48,206 nucleotides of DNA, taken from the NCBI RefSeq assembly GCF_000716875.1, contig NZ_JNWQ01000054.1:1-48206 (forward strand), written 5' to 3'. Shown here piece by piece: positions 29,101 through 39,010 of the stretch. Source of the DNA: Streptomyces novaecaesareae (GTDB taxonomy: Bacteria; Actinomycetota; Actinomycetes; Streptomycetales; Streptomycetaceae). A model generated the notes under the pieces. The model searched no databases. It was not told the DNA's origin and saw only the letters and a list, made by a program, of their open reading frames with translations. How positions within the stretch are numbered: position 1 is the first letter of the stretch; each line of letters opens with the position of its first letter. The position numbers and the translations under genes are program-made.

Positions 29101-30531
29101 ATGCGCCGAGCAAAAATCGTCTGTACCCTCGGGCCCGCCACCGACTCGTACGACCAGATCAAAGCCCTGGTCGACGCCGGGATGGACATCGCCCGATTCA
29201 ACCTCAGCCACGGCACGCACGCCGAACACGAAGAACGCTACCGCCGCGTCCGCAAAGCCGCCGACGAGACCGGCCGCAGCGTCGGCGTCCTCGCCGACCT
29301 TCAAGGCCCGAAGATCCGCCTCGACACCTTCGCCCACGGGCCCGTACTCCTCGAACGCGGCGACGAGTTCACCATCTCCACCGACAAAGGCGTCGTAGGG
29401 GACAAGGACACCTGCGGAACCACCTACAGCGGACTCGCCGGCGACGTCAGCCGCGGCGAACGCATCCTCGTCGACGACGGCCGAGTCACCCTCGAAGTCC
29501 TCGCCGTCGACGGACCCCGCGTACGGTGCCTCGTCATCGAAGGCGGCCTCGTCTCCGACCACAAGGGCCTCAACCTCCCCGGCGTCGCCGTCTCCGTCCC
29601 CGCACTCAGCGACAAGGACGTCGCCGACCTGCGGTGGGCGCTGCGCACCGGAGCCGACCTCATCGCGCTCTCCTTCGTCCGCAGCGGGCGCGACATCGAG
29701 GAGGTCCACCGGATCATGGCGGAGGAAGGACGGTACGTCCCCGTCATCGCCAAGATCGAGAAGCCGCAGGCGGTCGAGAACCTCGAATCCGTCGTCGACG
29801 CCTTCGACGGCATCATGGTGGCCCGCGGCGACCTGGGCGTGGAGATGCCCCTCGAACAGGTCCCGCTCGTCCAGAAGCGCGCCATCAAGCTCGCCCGGCG
29901 CAACGCCAAACCGGTCATCGTCGCCACCCAGATGCTCGACTCGATGATCAACGCCTCCCGGCCCACGCGGGCGGAGGCCTCCGACGTCGCCAACGCGGTG
30001 TTGGACGGGACGGACGCGGTGATGCTCTCCGGGGAGACCTCGGTCGGCAAGTACCCCGTCGAGACCGTCAAGACCATGGCCCGGATCATCGAAGCCGCCG
30101 AGAACGACATCCTCGCCGCCGGCCTCCCCCCGCTCACCACCGGCAACAAGCCACGCACCCAGGGCGGCGCCGTCGCCCGCGCGGCCGCCGAGATCGGCGA
30201 CTTCCTGCACGCCAAGTACCTCATCGCCTTCACCCAATCCGGCGACACCGCCCGCCGGTTGACCCGCTACCGCTCACCCATCCCGGTACTCGCCTTCACC
30301 TACGAGCCGGCCGTCCGCAGCCAACTCGCCCTCACCTGGGGCGTGGAGACCTTCCTCGGCCCCTTCGCCCCGACCACCGACCAGATGGTCGAACAGGTCG
30401 ACGCGGCCCTGCTCTCCCTCGGCCGCTGCCAGAAGGGCGACATCGTGGTGATCACGGCCGGCTCACCCCCCGGCCTCGCCGGCTCCACCAACCTGGTCCG
30501 CGTCCACCACGTGGGAACGCTGGACGCCTGA
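29101..30531 (+). CDS. pyk: pyruvate kinase
   Basis: Last step of glycolysis: phosphoenolpyruvate plus ADP to pyruvate plus ATP. 476 residues, the size of the actinobacterial enzyme. Motifs: KIVCTLGPATDS (N-terminus), FNLSHGTHAEH, LADLQGPKIR, the active-site IAKIEKPQAVENL (catalytic Lys, near 218), MVARGDLGVE and ATQMLDSMI; the C-terminal allosteric domain ends AGSPPGLAGSTN. ATG 29101 matches the family N-terminus; ATG 29083 is in frame but has no better ribosome-binding site. Confidence 0.95.
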   Translation: MRRAKIVCTLGPATDSYDQIKALVDAGMDIARFNLSHGTHAEHEERYRRVRKAADETGRSVGVLADLQGPKIRLDTFAHGPVLLERGDEFTISTDKGVVGDKDTCGTTYSGLAGDVSRGERILVDDGRVTLEVLAVDGPRVRCLVIEGGLVSDHKGLNLPGVAVSVPALSDKDVADLRWALRTGADLIALSFVRSGRDIEEVHRIMAEEGRYVPVIAKIEKPQAVENLESVVDAFDGIMVARGDLGVEMPLEQVPLVQKRAIKLARRNAKPVIVATQMLDSMINASRPTRAEASDVANAVLDGTDAVMLSGETSVGKYPVETVKTMARIIEAAENDILAAGLPPLTTGNKPRTQGGAVARAAAEIGDFLHAKYLIAFTQSGDTARRLTRYRSPIPVLAFTYEPAVRSQLALTWGVETFLGPFAPTTDQMVEQVDAALLSLGRCQKGDIVVITAGSPPGLAGSTNLVRVHHVGTLDA

Positions 30532-30544
30532 ACGGACTCTCCTT

Positions 30545-30576
30545 GGGCGGCATCCCTCGTATGAGGGATGCCGCCC
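30545..30576 (+). terminator. terminator of pyk
   Basis: GGGCGGCATCCCTC / GAGGGATGCCGCCC perfect 14-bp stem with loop GTAT, 14 bp after the stop. Confidence 0.9.
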
Positions 30577-30605
30577 ACATGCTTGCCCGGGTGAGAATCA
30601 GCGGG

Positions 30606-30719
30606 ATGAGCGACCACGTACTCTGGCGCGACCTCTGCCAGGAGATCCTCAACCGCCCCGGCGCCGGCGCGGCCTACGAGGCCGCCAGGGCCCGCTTCGA
30701 ACGAACCGCCGCGCCGCTG
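30606..30719 (+). pseudogene. 5' remnant of a gene truncated by the endonuclease gene
   Basis: ATG 30606 starts a plausible coding stretch (DHVLWRDLCQEILNRPG, then AAYEAARARFE) that resembles the lead-in of XRE-type antitoxin-like proteins. After about 38 residues the helix-turn-helix expected next is absent: the sequence runs straight into the stop of the convergent endonuclease gene at 30720. A -10-like GAGAAT lies eight bases before the ATG. No 3' part was found on the other side of the endonuclease gene. Confidence 0.5.
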
Positions 30720-31505
30720 TCAGTACTTGGGGCCGATATGGGCGTCCATGAGGGCGACGGAGTCCTTGCGGGCGACGGAGATGTTGAAGCCGCCATTGGA
30801 CCGGGAGGCGTTCTTCCACTGGACGCCGACGGCGTCGAGGGTGGCGGTGAAGAGGCCGATGATGTCGGCTGAGGTGTTGGTGAAGAAATACCGCGGGTAC
30901 TCGTAGCGCTTCTGGACCCCGGCGACCGTGCGGGTCGCCCAATTGGTGATGCGGCAGCCGTCGGAGTGGATGAGGCCGCGCAGGAACTCCCAGGGGTGAG
31001 CGTCGATGATCTCCCGCTGCCAGGGCGCTAGGGCTATGGTGCGCTCGTGCTTCTTGCCGGGGCCGTGCTGGGGGAACAGGCAGGTGAGGTGGTTCGAGTA
31101 GATCTTGACGTCGTGGCATCCGGTACGCCGCACCCGGCAAGGCTTGTTGTTGGGGAGCACCTGACGCATGGCCTGTTCGACGGAATCCATGACGCCTGGC
31201 CACTTGTCGTCGCAGGTGATCTGGAGACTCTGGGTCCTGCGGTACTCGTTGGGTAGCAGGATGTGGCCGTCGCCGAGGTAAAGGCCAAGGAGGTAGGCGT
31301 AGGCGGGGCGGTTGAGCTCGTCGCCGTAGCAGTGCATACACGCGGAGCGCTTACGACCGGGGAGCTCGTTGCGTTTGGCGAGGTCCTGGTGCTTCCACCA
31401 CGAGACCGTGCCCTTCGGGACGCGGAGGCGGCGGGCCACCTCGGCATTGCTGATGCCTCGACGGAGGAGGTGAACAGCCTGTTCGCGCACAGAAAGTGTG
31501 GTCAT
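30720..31505 (-). CDS. HTH plus LAGLIDADG-type endonuclease-like protein
   Basis: 261 residues. N-terminal helix-turn-helix (VREQAVHLLRRGISNAEVAR...GTVSWWKHQ, about 5-40), a CxxC (ACMHCYGDE), then two LAGLIDADG-like helices: YAYLLGLYLGDGHI (near 69-82) and EFLRGLIHSDGCRI (near 155-168), each with its catalytic acidic residue. Spacing fits a monomeric homing endonuclease; related free-standing proteins occur next to tRNA genes in actinomycetes. ATG 31505 is the first good start, but the ribosome-binding site is poor. It lies 100 bp downstream of tRNA-Leu on the same strand and abuts a truncated gene. Its codon use is less GC-biased than its neighbours. Confidence 0.8.
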   Translation of the reverse strand: MTTLSVREQAVHLLRRGISNAEVARRLRVPKGTVSWWKHQDLAKRNELPGRKRSACMHCYGDELNRPAYAYLLGLYLGDGHILLPNEYRRTQSLQITCDDKWPGVMDSVEQAMRQVLPNNKPCRVRRTGCHDVKIYSNHLTCLFPQHGPGKKHERTIALAPWQREIIDAHPWEFLRGLIHSDGCRITNWATRTVAGVQKRYEYPRYFFTNTSADIIGLFTATLDAVGVQWKNASRSNGGFNISVARKDSVALMDAHIGPKY

Positions 31506-31609
31506 GTGCGCCACAGTGAGGTGCGTCAAGCCGGATGGTGGACGCTTTGGGCACGGTCCACTGGAAGAGGTGAATTTCCCGCAACCTGGGAATATGAGGA
31601 AAATTCTGG

Positions 31610-31692
31610 TGCCGAGTGTGGGATTCGAACCCACACGCCCTTTCAGGCAATCGCTTTTGAGGCGATCGTGTCTGCCCTTCCACCAACCCGGC
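31610..31692 (-). tRNA. tRNA-Leu(CAA)
   Basis: On the minus strand the 83-nt body folds as a class-II tRNA. Acceptor GCCGGGT pairs with ACTCGGC (one G-T). The anticodon stem ATCGC/GCGAT encloses loop CTCAAAA, giving anticodon CAA, which reads UUG as Leu. A long variable arm and a T-arm GTGTGGGTTCGAATCCCACAC follow. The discriminator is A (31610) and CCA is encoded at 31607-31609. Confidence 0.96.
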
Positions 31693-31784
31693 AAGTTCGC
31701 GCCCGTGAAGGATACCCCGTGAGCACTGTCCGGCGCAGCTAGGTACCCTCGTGCATGCAGTACCCCGCCGGAACTAGGAGCCCC

Positions 31785-32441
31785 GTGAGCACCGCCGACG
31801 AGCAGGCACAGCCGCTTGAGACCGAATCGCCCCAGATCACCCGGATTGTGATCGCCGAGGATGAGGCGTTGATCCGTCTCGACCTGAAGGAGATGCTGGA
31901 GGAGGAGGGGTACACCGTCGTCGGGGAGGCCGGGGACGGGGCTACGGCGGTGCAGCTCGTGGAGGAGCTGAAGCCGGATCTGGCGATCTTCGACGTGAAG
32001 ATGCCGGTGCTGGACGGGCTGTCGGCCGCCGAGCAGATCCACGAGAAGCACCTGGCGCCGGTCCTCATGCTGACCGCGTTCTCGCAGCGGGAGCTGGTGG
32101 ACCGGGCGCGGGACGCGGGGGCGATGGCGTACATCGTCAAGCCGTTCTCGAAGTCGGACCTGGTGCCGGCGATCGAGATGGCGGTGTCGCGGTACACCGA
32201 GATGCGGGCGCTGGAGAAGGAGATCGGGGATCTCACCCAGCGGCTGGAGACCCGGAAGCTGGTGGACCGGGCGAAGGGTGTGCTGCAGACGAAGTTCGGG
32301 CTGAACGAGCCTGCCGCGTTCCGGTGGATCCAGAAGACGTCGATGGACCGGCGGATGACGATGGCGGCGGTGGCCGAGGCGGTCATCGAGGAGGGCGAGG
32401 CCCAGGACCGCAAGAAGGCGGAAGAGGGCAAGTCCGAGTAG
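31785..32441 (+). CDS. ANTAR-type response regulator
   Basis: 218 residues. Receiver domain: IVIAEDEALIRLDL (acidic pocket), LAIFDVKMPVLDG (phospho-acceptor Asp), MLTAFS and YIVKPFSKSDL (Lys). C-terminal ANTAR RNA-binding domain: ETRKLVDRAKGVLQTKFGLNEPAAFRWIQKTSMD. Likely controls transcript antitermination after phosphorylation; no histidine kinase is nearby. GTG 31785 follows AGGAG. ATG 31755, in frame and five bases after TACCCT, is a possible leaderless start adding ten residues. Confidence 0.93.
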   Translation: MSTADEQAQPLETESPQITRIVIAEDEALIRLDLKEMLEEEGYTVVGEAGDGATAVQLVEELKPDLAIFDVKMPVLDGLSAAEQIHEKHLAPVLMLTAFSQRELVDRARDAGAMAYIVKPFSKSDLVPAIEMAVSRYTEMRALEKEIGDLTQRLETRKLVDRAKGVLQTKFGLNEPAAFRWIQKTSMDRRMTMAAVAEAVIEEGEAQDRKKAEEGKSE

Positions 32442-32451
32442 GACGTGAGGA

Positions 32452-32484
32452 AGGGCCCGGCGGACAGCGTCCGCCGGGCCCTTG
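32452..32484 (+). terminator. bidirectional terminator between the ANTAR regulator and livF
   Basis: AAGGGCCCGGCGGAC / GTCCGCCGGGCCCTT perfect 15-bp stem with loop AGC, between convergent genes; ends in TT. Confidence 0.92.
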
Positions 32485-32496
32485 CCGTATACGGGG

Positions 32497-33209
32497 TCAG
32501 TCCTCGCCGAGGTAGGCCTTGCGGACGGATTCGTCGTGGAGGAGGTCGGCGCCGGTGCCGGAGAGGACGATGCGGCCGGTCTCCATGACGTAGCCCTGGT
32601 CGGACAGTGACAGGGCGGCCTGGGCGTTCTGTTCGACCAGGAGGATGGTCGTGCCGCCGGCCTTGAGCTCGACGATGGTCGCCATGATCTTCTGCATCAT
32701 GAGCGGCGAGAGGCCCATGGAGGGTTCGTCGAGCATGAGCAGTTTGGGCTGGGACATCAGGGCCCGGCCCATGGCGAGCATCTGCTGTTCGCCGCCCGAC
32801 AGCGTCCCCGCGGCCTGCTTGCGGCGCTCGCCGAGGATGGGGAAGAGGCTGTAGGCGCGTTCGACGTCGGCCTGGATGCCGGCCGTGTCGCTGCGCAGGA
32901 AGGCGCCGAGGAGGAGGTTCTCCTCGATGGTCATGCGGGGGAAGATGTGCCGGCCCTCGGGGGAGTGGGCGAGGCCGAGGGCGACGATCTTGTGCGCGGG
33001 GACGGTGCTGAGGTCCTGGCCCTCGAAGGTGATGCGTCCGGCGGTGGGCTTGAGGAGACCGGACAGGGTGCGCAGGGTGGTGGTCTTGCCGGCGCCGTTG
33101 GTGCCGATGAGGGTGGTGACTTCGCCCTGCCGGACGGTGAAGCTGATGCCCTTGACGGCTTCGATCTTGCCGTAGGCGACGCGGAGGTCCTCGACCTCCA
33201 GGAGCGCGG

Positions 33210-33213
<4 letters not shown>
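32497..33213 (-). CDS. livF: branched-chain amino-acid ABC transporter ATPase LivF
   Basis: 238 residues. Walker A GTNGAGKTTT (near 37-46), signature LSGGEQQMLAMGRAL, Walker B KLLMLDEPSMGLSP, His-loop region VEQNAQAALSLS. Couples ATP hydrolysis to uptake of Leu/Ile/Val through LivHM. GTG start overlaps the livG stop as GTGA. Last gene of the liv operon. Confidence 0.95.
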
Positions 33214-34027
<814 letters not shown>

Positions 34028-34031
<4 letters not shown>

Positions 34032-35968
34032 GCCCCTGCCTTGGTGAGTGCGGTCGGGTCGCCGGTGGTCTGGGCCGGGATGGCGGCCTCGTGGAATTCC
34101 AGTTGCCGGCGCCGGTTGGGGATGAGGCCTTCGGGGCGGACGCGCATCAGGATGATGAGGGCGGCGCCGAAGGCGAGGAGCTGGTAGTCGGCGAGGAATT
34201 CGAGCTTCTTCGGGATGAGGAAGAGGAGGGTGGCGCCGGCGAGGGGGCCGCTGATGGTGCCCATGCCGCCGAGGATGACGGCGGCGAGCAGGAAGGCGGA
34301 GTTGGGGGGGAGGGCTTCGGCGAAGGTGTACTGGTCGGGGGTGACGGTGTAGCTGACGTGGGCCTGGACGGTGCCGGCGAGGCCGGCGAGGCAGGCGCCG
34401 AGGGCGAAGGCGAGGAGCTTGAGGCGGAAGCCGTTGATGCCCATGGCTTCGGCGGCGGTCTCGTCCTCGCGGATGGCGACCCAGGCACGGCCGATGCGGG
34501 AGTTGCCGACGCGGGCGAAGATCAGCACGACGAGGGCGGTGACCAGCAGCATCAGCAGGTAGTAGTTGGAGAAGCGGCCGAGTTCGATGCCGGCGATGGT
34601 GTGGGGCTTGCCGAGGTCGAAGCCGAGGATCTGCAGGTCCGGGATCCGGGGGATGCCGTTGGACCCGTTGGTGATCTTGGGGCCGGTGGTGCCGTTGAGG
34701 TTGAGCATGGTGATGCGGAAGATCTCGCCGAAGCCGAGGGTGACGATGGCGAGGTAGTCGCCGCGCAGCCGCAGGGTGGGGGCGCCGATCAGGACGCCGA
34801 AGACCATGGAGACGGCGGCGCCGGTGAGCATCGCGGCCCAGAACGGGAACTGGACGTGGATGGGCGAGGCGGGGGAGCCGGAGACCAGGGCGGCGGCATA
34901 GGCGCCGACGCCGAGGAAGGCGACGTACCCGAGGTCGAGCAGGCCGGCCAGGCCGACGACGATGTTGAGGCCGAGGGCGACGGTCGCGAAGATCAGGATG
35001 TTGGTGGCGACGGAGGTGTACTGGTCGCTGCTCTGGGTGAACGGGAAGCTCGCGGCGGCGGCGAAGGCGGCGCCGGTGGTGACCGGGCGGTGCTTGACGG
35101 TCAGTGCGCGCAGGCGGGCGATCAGGCCGGACTTGGTGAGGGCGGCGACGGCGAGGCCGGTGAACAGCAGGCAGCCGGTGAAGAGTTCGCCGTACTCGGT
35201 GTCGATGCCGAAGGTGATCGCGAAGAGGCCGAGCCCGAAGGCGACGACGATGATCAGGACCTCGGCCCAGGAGGGGAGTTCGCGCGGTGCGCCGAGCGGG
35301 CGGTCGATCTTGCCGAGGCGCAGCCAGCTGTTGGCGAGGTGGCCGAGCTGGAGCAGCAGGACGGCGCCGGTGGCGATGGCGATGCCGCCGGCGAGGGCGG
35401 TGATGACGGGGGCGACGGGCTGGTCGTCGGGGATGGCGTGGGCGCCGAGCCAGACCAGGGGGGCGGCCGGGACGAGCAGGAAGAGGCGCTTGTCGACGAT
35501 CCGCAGCGGGACGGCGGTGCGCCGGTCGAGGGGGAGGCCGAGGGCGCCGAGGACGGTGAGCAGGCCGCCGGCGGCGAGGACCCAGCCGCCGGGTTCGAGG
35601 TTGGCGAGGCCGCCGAGTTCGGCGGAGATCGAGGTGACGGAGTAGGCGGCGACGGCGAGGGCGCCGGTGGCGGCGTACAGGACGGCGTTGTTGCTGTGGG
35701 TGGGGGCGGCCCAGCGCAGGCCGGGGACGCCCTGGGTGGCGAGCAGCAGGAGGAGGGTGAGGAGGCCGGCGGTGAGGGCGAGCCACTGGAGGCCGGCGGG
35801 GGAGCCGTAGTAGGTGAGGTCGCCGGGGAAGTCGGAGGTCCAGGTCCAGGACATGGCGGCGGAGACGGTGGTGGCGAGGGCGCCGAGGCCGGTGAGGGCT
35901 GCGGCGGCGCGGGCCGGCAGGGGGATGACCGGGGTGGTTTCGGTGTTGGTGGTGGTCATGGTGGTCAC
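34028..35968 (-). CDS. livM: branched-chain amino-acid ABC permease LivM, long form
   Basis: 646 residues, against roughly 300-425 in many bacteria. The C-terminal half is the classic permease (NIVVGLAGLLDLGYVAFLGVGAYAAAL; GDYLAIVTLGFGEIFRI; RAWVAIREDETAAEAMGIN, the EAA-like coupling loop). The N-terminal 290 or so residues add about eight further membrane helices (for example WLALTAGLLTLLLLLATQG and APVITALAGGIAIATGAVLL). GTG 35968 overlaps the livH stop; ATG 35959 is an alternative. Confidence 0.93.
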
Positions 35969-36894
35969 GCCCTGTCCGCGACGCGCTCGCCGAGCAGGCC
36001 CTGGGGCCGGACGAGGAGCACGAGGATGAGGAGTACGAAGGCCCAGACGTCCTTCCAGGCGCCGCCTCCGAAGAGGTGCATGCCGGGCAGGTGCTGGATG
36101 TAGCCGGTGGCGAGGGCTTCGGCGAGGCCGAGGGCGAGGCCGCCGAGCATGGCGCCGTAGATGTTGCCGATGCCGCCGAGGACGGCGGCGGTGAAGGCCT
36201 TGAGGCCGAGGATGAAGCCCATCCGGAAGTCGATCTGGCCGCTGCGCAGGCCGTAGGCGACGGCGGCGACGGCGGCGAACGCGGCGCCGATGGCGAAGGC
36301 CATGACGATGATCCGGTCGGTGTCGATGCCCATGAGCTTGGCGGTGTCCGGGTCCTGGCTGGTGGCCTGCATGGCGCGGCCGGAGCGGGTGCGGGTGACG
36401 AACCAGCCGAGGGCGAGCATGCACAGGGGGGCGGCGATGATCAGGAAGAGGTCGCTGCGCTGGATGGTGACGGAGCCGAGGCTGAAGGGGTCGCCGGGGA
36501 TCTTGGGGAAGACGCGGGCCTTCTTGGCGTCGGGGTAGAAGGAGAAGACGAGTTGCTGGAGGAAGATGGACAGCCCGATCGCGGTGATCAGCGGTGCGAG
36601 CCGGGGTGCGTTGCGCAGGGGGCGGTAGGCGAACCGCTCGGCGGCGACGGCGGTGAGGGTGGAGACCAGGACGCCGGCGATCAGCATCAGCGGTAGGGCC
36701 AGCCAGAGGGTGGTGCCGCCGGGGAGGGCGAGGTAGGCGGTCAGGGCGCCGAAGCCGCCGACCATGACGATCTCGCCGTGGGCGAAGTTGATGAGCTGGA
36801 CGATGCCGTAGACCATCGTGTAGCCGATCGCGACGAGTCCGTAGAGGGCGCCGAGGATCAGGCCGTTGGCCAGCTGCTGCGGTAGGTCGTGCAC
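35965..36894 (-). CDS. livH: branched-chain amino-acid ABC permease LivH
   Basis: 309 residues, membrane permease. N-terminal LANGLILGALYGLVAIGYTMVYGIV and INFAHGEIVMVGGF are LivH hallmarks; the coupling loop is GRAMQATSQDPDTAKLMGID. GTG 36894 has GGAGG six bases upstream. It follows livK after a 220-bp gap holding tandem repeats and a hairpin. Confidence 0.95.
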   Translation of the reverse strand: MHDLPQQLANGLILGALYGLVAIGYTMVYGIVQLINFAHGEIVMVGGFGALTAYLALPGGTTLWLALPLMLIAGVLVSTLTAVAAERFAYRPLRNAPRLAPLITAIGLSIFLQQLVFSFYPDAKKARVFPKIPGDPFSLGSVTIQRSDLFLIIAAPLCMLALGWFVTRTRSGRAMQATSQDPDTAKLMGIDTDRIIVMAFAIGAAFAAVAAVAYGLRSGQIDFRMGFILGLKAFTAAVLGGIGNIYGAMLGGLALGLAEALATGYIQHLPGMHLFGGGAWKDVWAFVLLILVLLVRPQGLLGERVADRA

Positions 36895-36948
36895 CGCTGG
36901 GCCTCCGTAGTGCGTTCGGGGGTGTCCGCGTGGGTGGTGGATGTGGGG

Positions 36949-36981
36949 GCGCGCGGGGGCACTCGTGGCGCCCCCGCGCGC
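36949..36981 (-). terminator. hairpin between livK and livH
   Basis: GCGCGCGGGGGC / GCCCCCGCGCGC perfect 12-bp stem with a 9-base loop. In the livK-livH direction it would partly terminate readthrough, giving more binding protein than membrane components. Confidence 0.7.
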
Positions 36982-37018
36982 TGTGCTGCTGGTGGTGGCG
37001 GTGCCGGTCGGGTCAGCG

Positions 37019-37120
37019 GTTGAGCGGGCTCGGCCGTTGAGCGGGCTCAGTTGTTGAGCGGGCTCGGCCGTTGAGCGGGCTCGGCTGGTGGACCGGGTCG
37101 GCCGTCGGGCCGGGTCAGCC
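37019..37120 (-). repeat. 17-bp tandem repeat, six units, after livK
   Basis: Unit GTTGAGCGGGCTCGGCC (plus strand). Units at 37019, 37036, 37053 and 37070 are nearly identical; 37087 and 37104 are degenerate, and the last overlaps the livK stop region. Each unit contains GAGC..GCTC symmetry. Likely a length-variable minisatellite. Confidence 0.9.
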
Positions 37121-38347
37121 GTTGAAGGTGCCGGACTTCTCCACGGCCCACTTGCTGTCCTTGACGGTGTAGACGGTGAGCTGCTTGTTGGTGGTGTCGC
37201 CGAACTCGTCGAAGGAGACCTTGCCGGTCACGCCGTCGAAGGAGGCCTTCTGGACGGCGTCGCGGACGGCCTTGCGGTCCGGGACCTTGCCGTTGTTGTC
37301 CTTCACGGCCTGCTTGACGCCCTGGATGATGGCCCAGGCGCTGTCGTAGGAGTAGCCGCCGTAGGTCTCGTAGGCGTCCTTGTAGCCGGCGGCCTTGTAG
37401 TCGGCGATGAACTTCTTGGCGGTGTCGAGGGTTTCGACGGGGAGGCCGACGGCGGTGGCGTAGTCGCCCTGGCTCTTGGGGTTGAGCTTGATGAAGTCGC
37501 CGCTCTGGATGCCGTCGCCGCCCATCAGGGGGATGTTGACGCCGGCTTCCTTGAGCTGGAGGGAGAGCGGGCCGGCGGCGGGGTACTCGCCGCCGTAGTA
37601 GACGGCTTCGGCGCCGGAGCTCTTGACCTTGGTGACGATGGCGGAGAAGTCGCGGTCGTCGGGGTTGACGTGCTCCTCGCCGGCGAGGGAGCCGCCGAGC
37701 TTGGTGAACTCGCCCTTGAAGGTGGCGGCGAGGCCGGCGCCGTAGGTCTTCTGGTCGTCGATGAGGAAGACCTTGGTCTTCTTGGCGTCGTTGTAGAGGA
37801 ACTGGGCGGCGAACGGGCCCTGGACGGCGTCGGTGGTGGCGGTGCGGAAGTAGGACTTGAAGGGGCGCTTCTTGTCGCCGCTGGCCCACTTCTCGCCCTG
37901 GCTGAGGGCGACGCCGGTGTTGGCGGGGGAGACCTCGACCAGGTTGGCGTCGTCGAAGATCTGCTGCATCGACTGCGCGACGCTGGAGTTGAGGGGGCCG
38001 ACGACGCCGAGCACCTTGGAGTCGCCGACCAGCTGGGTGGCGTTCTGCTGGCCGGGGGCGGGCTTGGCGGTGTCGTCGAGGGCCTTGATCTCGAACTTGA
38101 CGCCCGGGACCTCGTTGGTCTCGTTGGCCTTCTTGACCGCGAGGTCGACGGAGTTGCGGATGCCGAGGCCGAGGGCGGAGAGGTCGCCGGTGAGCGGGGC
38201 GTCGACGCCGATGACGACGGTGGTGGCGGAGCCGGAGTTGGCGGAGCCGCCGTCGCCGCTCTTCTTCTCTCCGCGGGAGCCACAGGCGCTGAGGCTGAGG
38301 GCGCCGATCACGGCAATGCTCACGACAATTGCAGAACGGTGACGCAC
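37115..38347 (-). CDS. branched-chain amino-acid-binding lipoprotein (LivK type)
   Basis: 410 residues. Lipoprotein signal RSAIVVSIAVIGALSLSACGS with lipobox LSAC. Then a type-I periplasmic-binding fold: VVIGVDAPLTGDLSALGLGI, VLGVVGPLNSSVAQSM, DRDFSAIVTKVKSSGAEAVYYGG, YDSAWAIIQGVKQA. Captures Leu/Ile/Val outside the membrane for LivHMGF. GTG 38347 has AAGGGG upstream. First gene of the operon; Lgt encoded at 9988-10980 should lipidate it. Confidence 0.94.
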   Translation of the reverse strand: MRHRSAIVVSIAVIGALSLSACGSRGEKKSGDGGSANSGSATTVVIGVDAPLTGDLSALGLGIRNSVDLAVKKANETNEVPGVKFEIKALDDTAKPAPGQQNATQLVGDSKVLGVVGPLNSSVAQSMQQIFDDANLVEVSPANTGVALSQGEKWASGDKKRPFKSYFRTATTDAVQGPFAAQFLYNDAKKTKVFLIDDQKTYGAGLAATFKGEFTKLGGSLAGEEHVNPDDRDFSAIVTKVKSSGAEAVYYGGEYPAAGPLSLQLKEAGVNIPLMGGDGIQSGDFIKLNPKSQGDYATAVGLPVETLDTAKKFIADYKAAGYKDAYETYGGYSYDSAWAIIQGVKQAVKDNNGKVPDRKAVRDAVQKASFDGVTGKVSFDEFGDTTNKQLTVYTVKDSKWAVEKSGTFNG

Positions 38348-38628
38348 GAGGGTCCCCTTCGGTTCAGGAGGCGCCCGCGCGGGAGTGGCGGGAGCCGGAG
38401 TGCGCGAGGGCCGGGCCCAATCGGATAGCGCGGTGACTGGCCGTGACTCTAGATGTCGATGGGCTGCTCGGGCAGTGGTGCGAGCATGCTGTGATTCTCT
38501 TGTTATGAGCACACGGAGCAGTTGTCTCAGCATGTGGTCGTTTCGGCTCGATCGATCCTCCAGCGCCGGGCGTTTACCGCCTGCTAAGGGGATGTAAGGC
38601 CCAGAAATAGGGGTTGCAGCTGGCAGTG

Positions 38629-38651
38629 CCGATAATCGGACAGCCGTGTCC
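38629..38651 (+). promoter_or_regulatory. overlapping palindromes upstream of livK
   Basis: CCGATAATCGG (38629-38639) and GGACA-GCCG-TGTCC (38638-38651) share two bases, 280-305 bp before the livK start. The 437-bp stretch 38348-38784 otherwise shows no gene; it also carries TGTTAC twice at ten-base spacing (38765-38770 and 38775-38780). Confidence 0.4.
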
Positions 38652-38830
38652 GGTGCCCTGGTTTCGTTCTTGAGCGTCCGGATTTCGGACGAGGAGGGCG
38701 CGGCGAAGGGGCTCCGGGGGTGGGGAGAGGTCCCCGGAACCGGCAGGTGATCTGATTTCCTACCTGTTACGCAGTGTTACAAGTTTGAGATGGGGCCGGG
38801 CCGCGCGCCGACCGCGCCCGGACATGCGAA

Positions 38831-38888
38831 CGCCCCCCTGTCCAGACCAACGCCTGCCCAGCGTGGCAGATGGTCAAACAGGGGGGCG
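38831..38888. ncRNA. nested hairpin, possible structured RNA or bidirectional terminator
   Basis: Outer stem CGCCCCCCTGT / ACAGGGGGGCG (11 bp, perfect), then GACCA / TGGTC, then CTGCC / GGCAG with loop CAGCGT. Three coaxial stems in 58 bases, 120 bp past the thioesterase stop. Strand undecided. The region 38652-39010 has no convincing gene. Confidence 0.45.
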
Positions 38889-39010
38889 GCCAAGGGACTT
38901 GATCCCGTATTGGCTGAACTCGACGCCGCAGCGCGGACGTTACGGCCGTTACGGCCGGGGCGAGCGTCGCGGACGGTGCGGGCGTCGCGGCCGGGGCGGA
39001 GGTGGGCCCG

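Noticed and set aside
37019..37120. CRISPR array
   Set aside because: 17-bp head-to-tail repeats without unique spacers; a minisatellite.
38831..38888. 6C RNA
   Set aside because: That RNA has two stem-loops with six or more C in the loops; here a single C6 run is paired with a G6 run.
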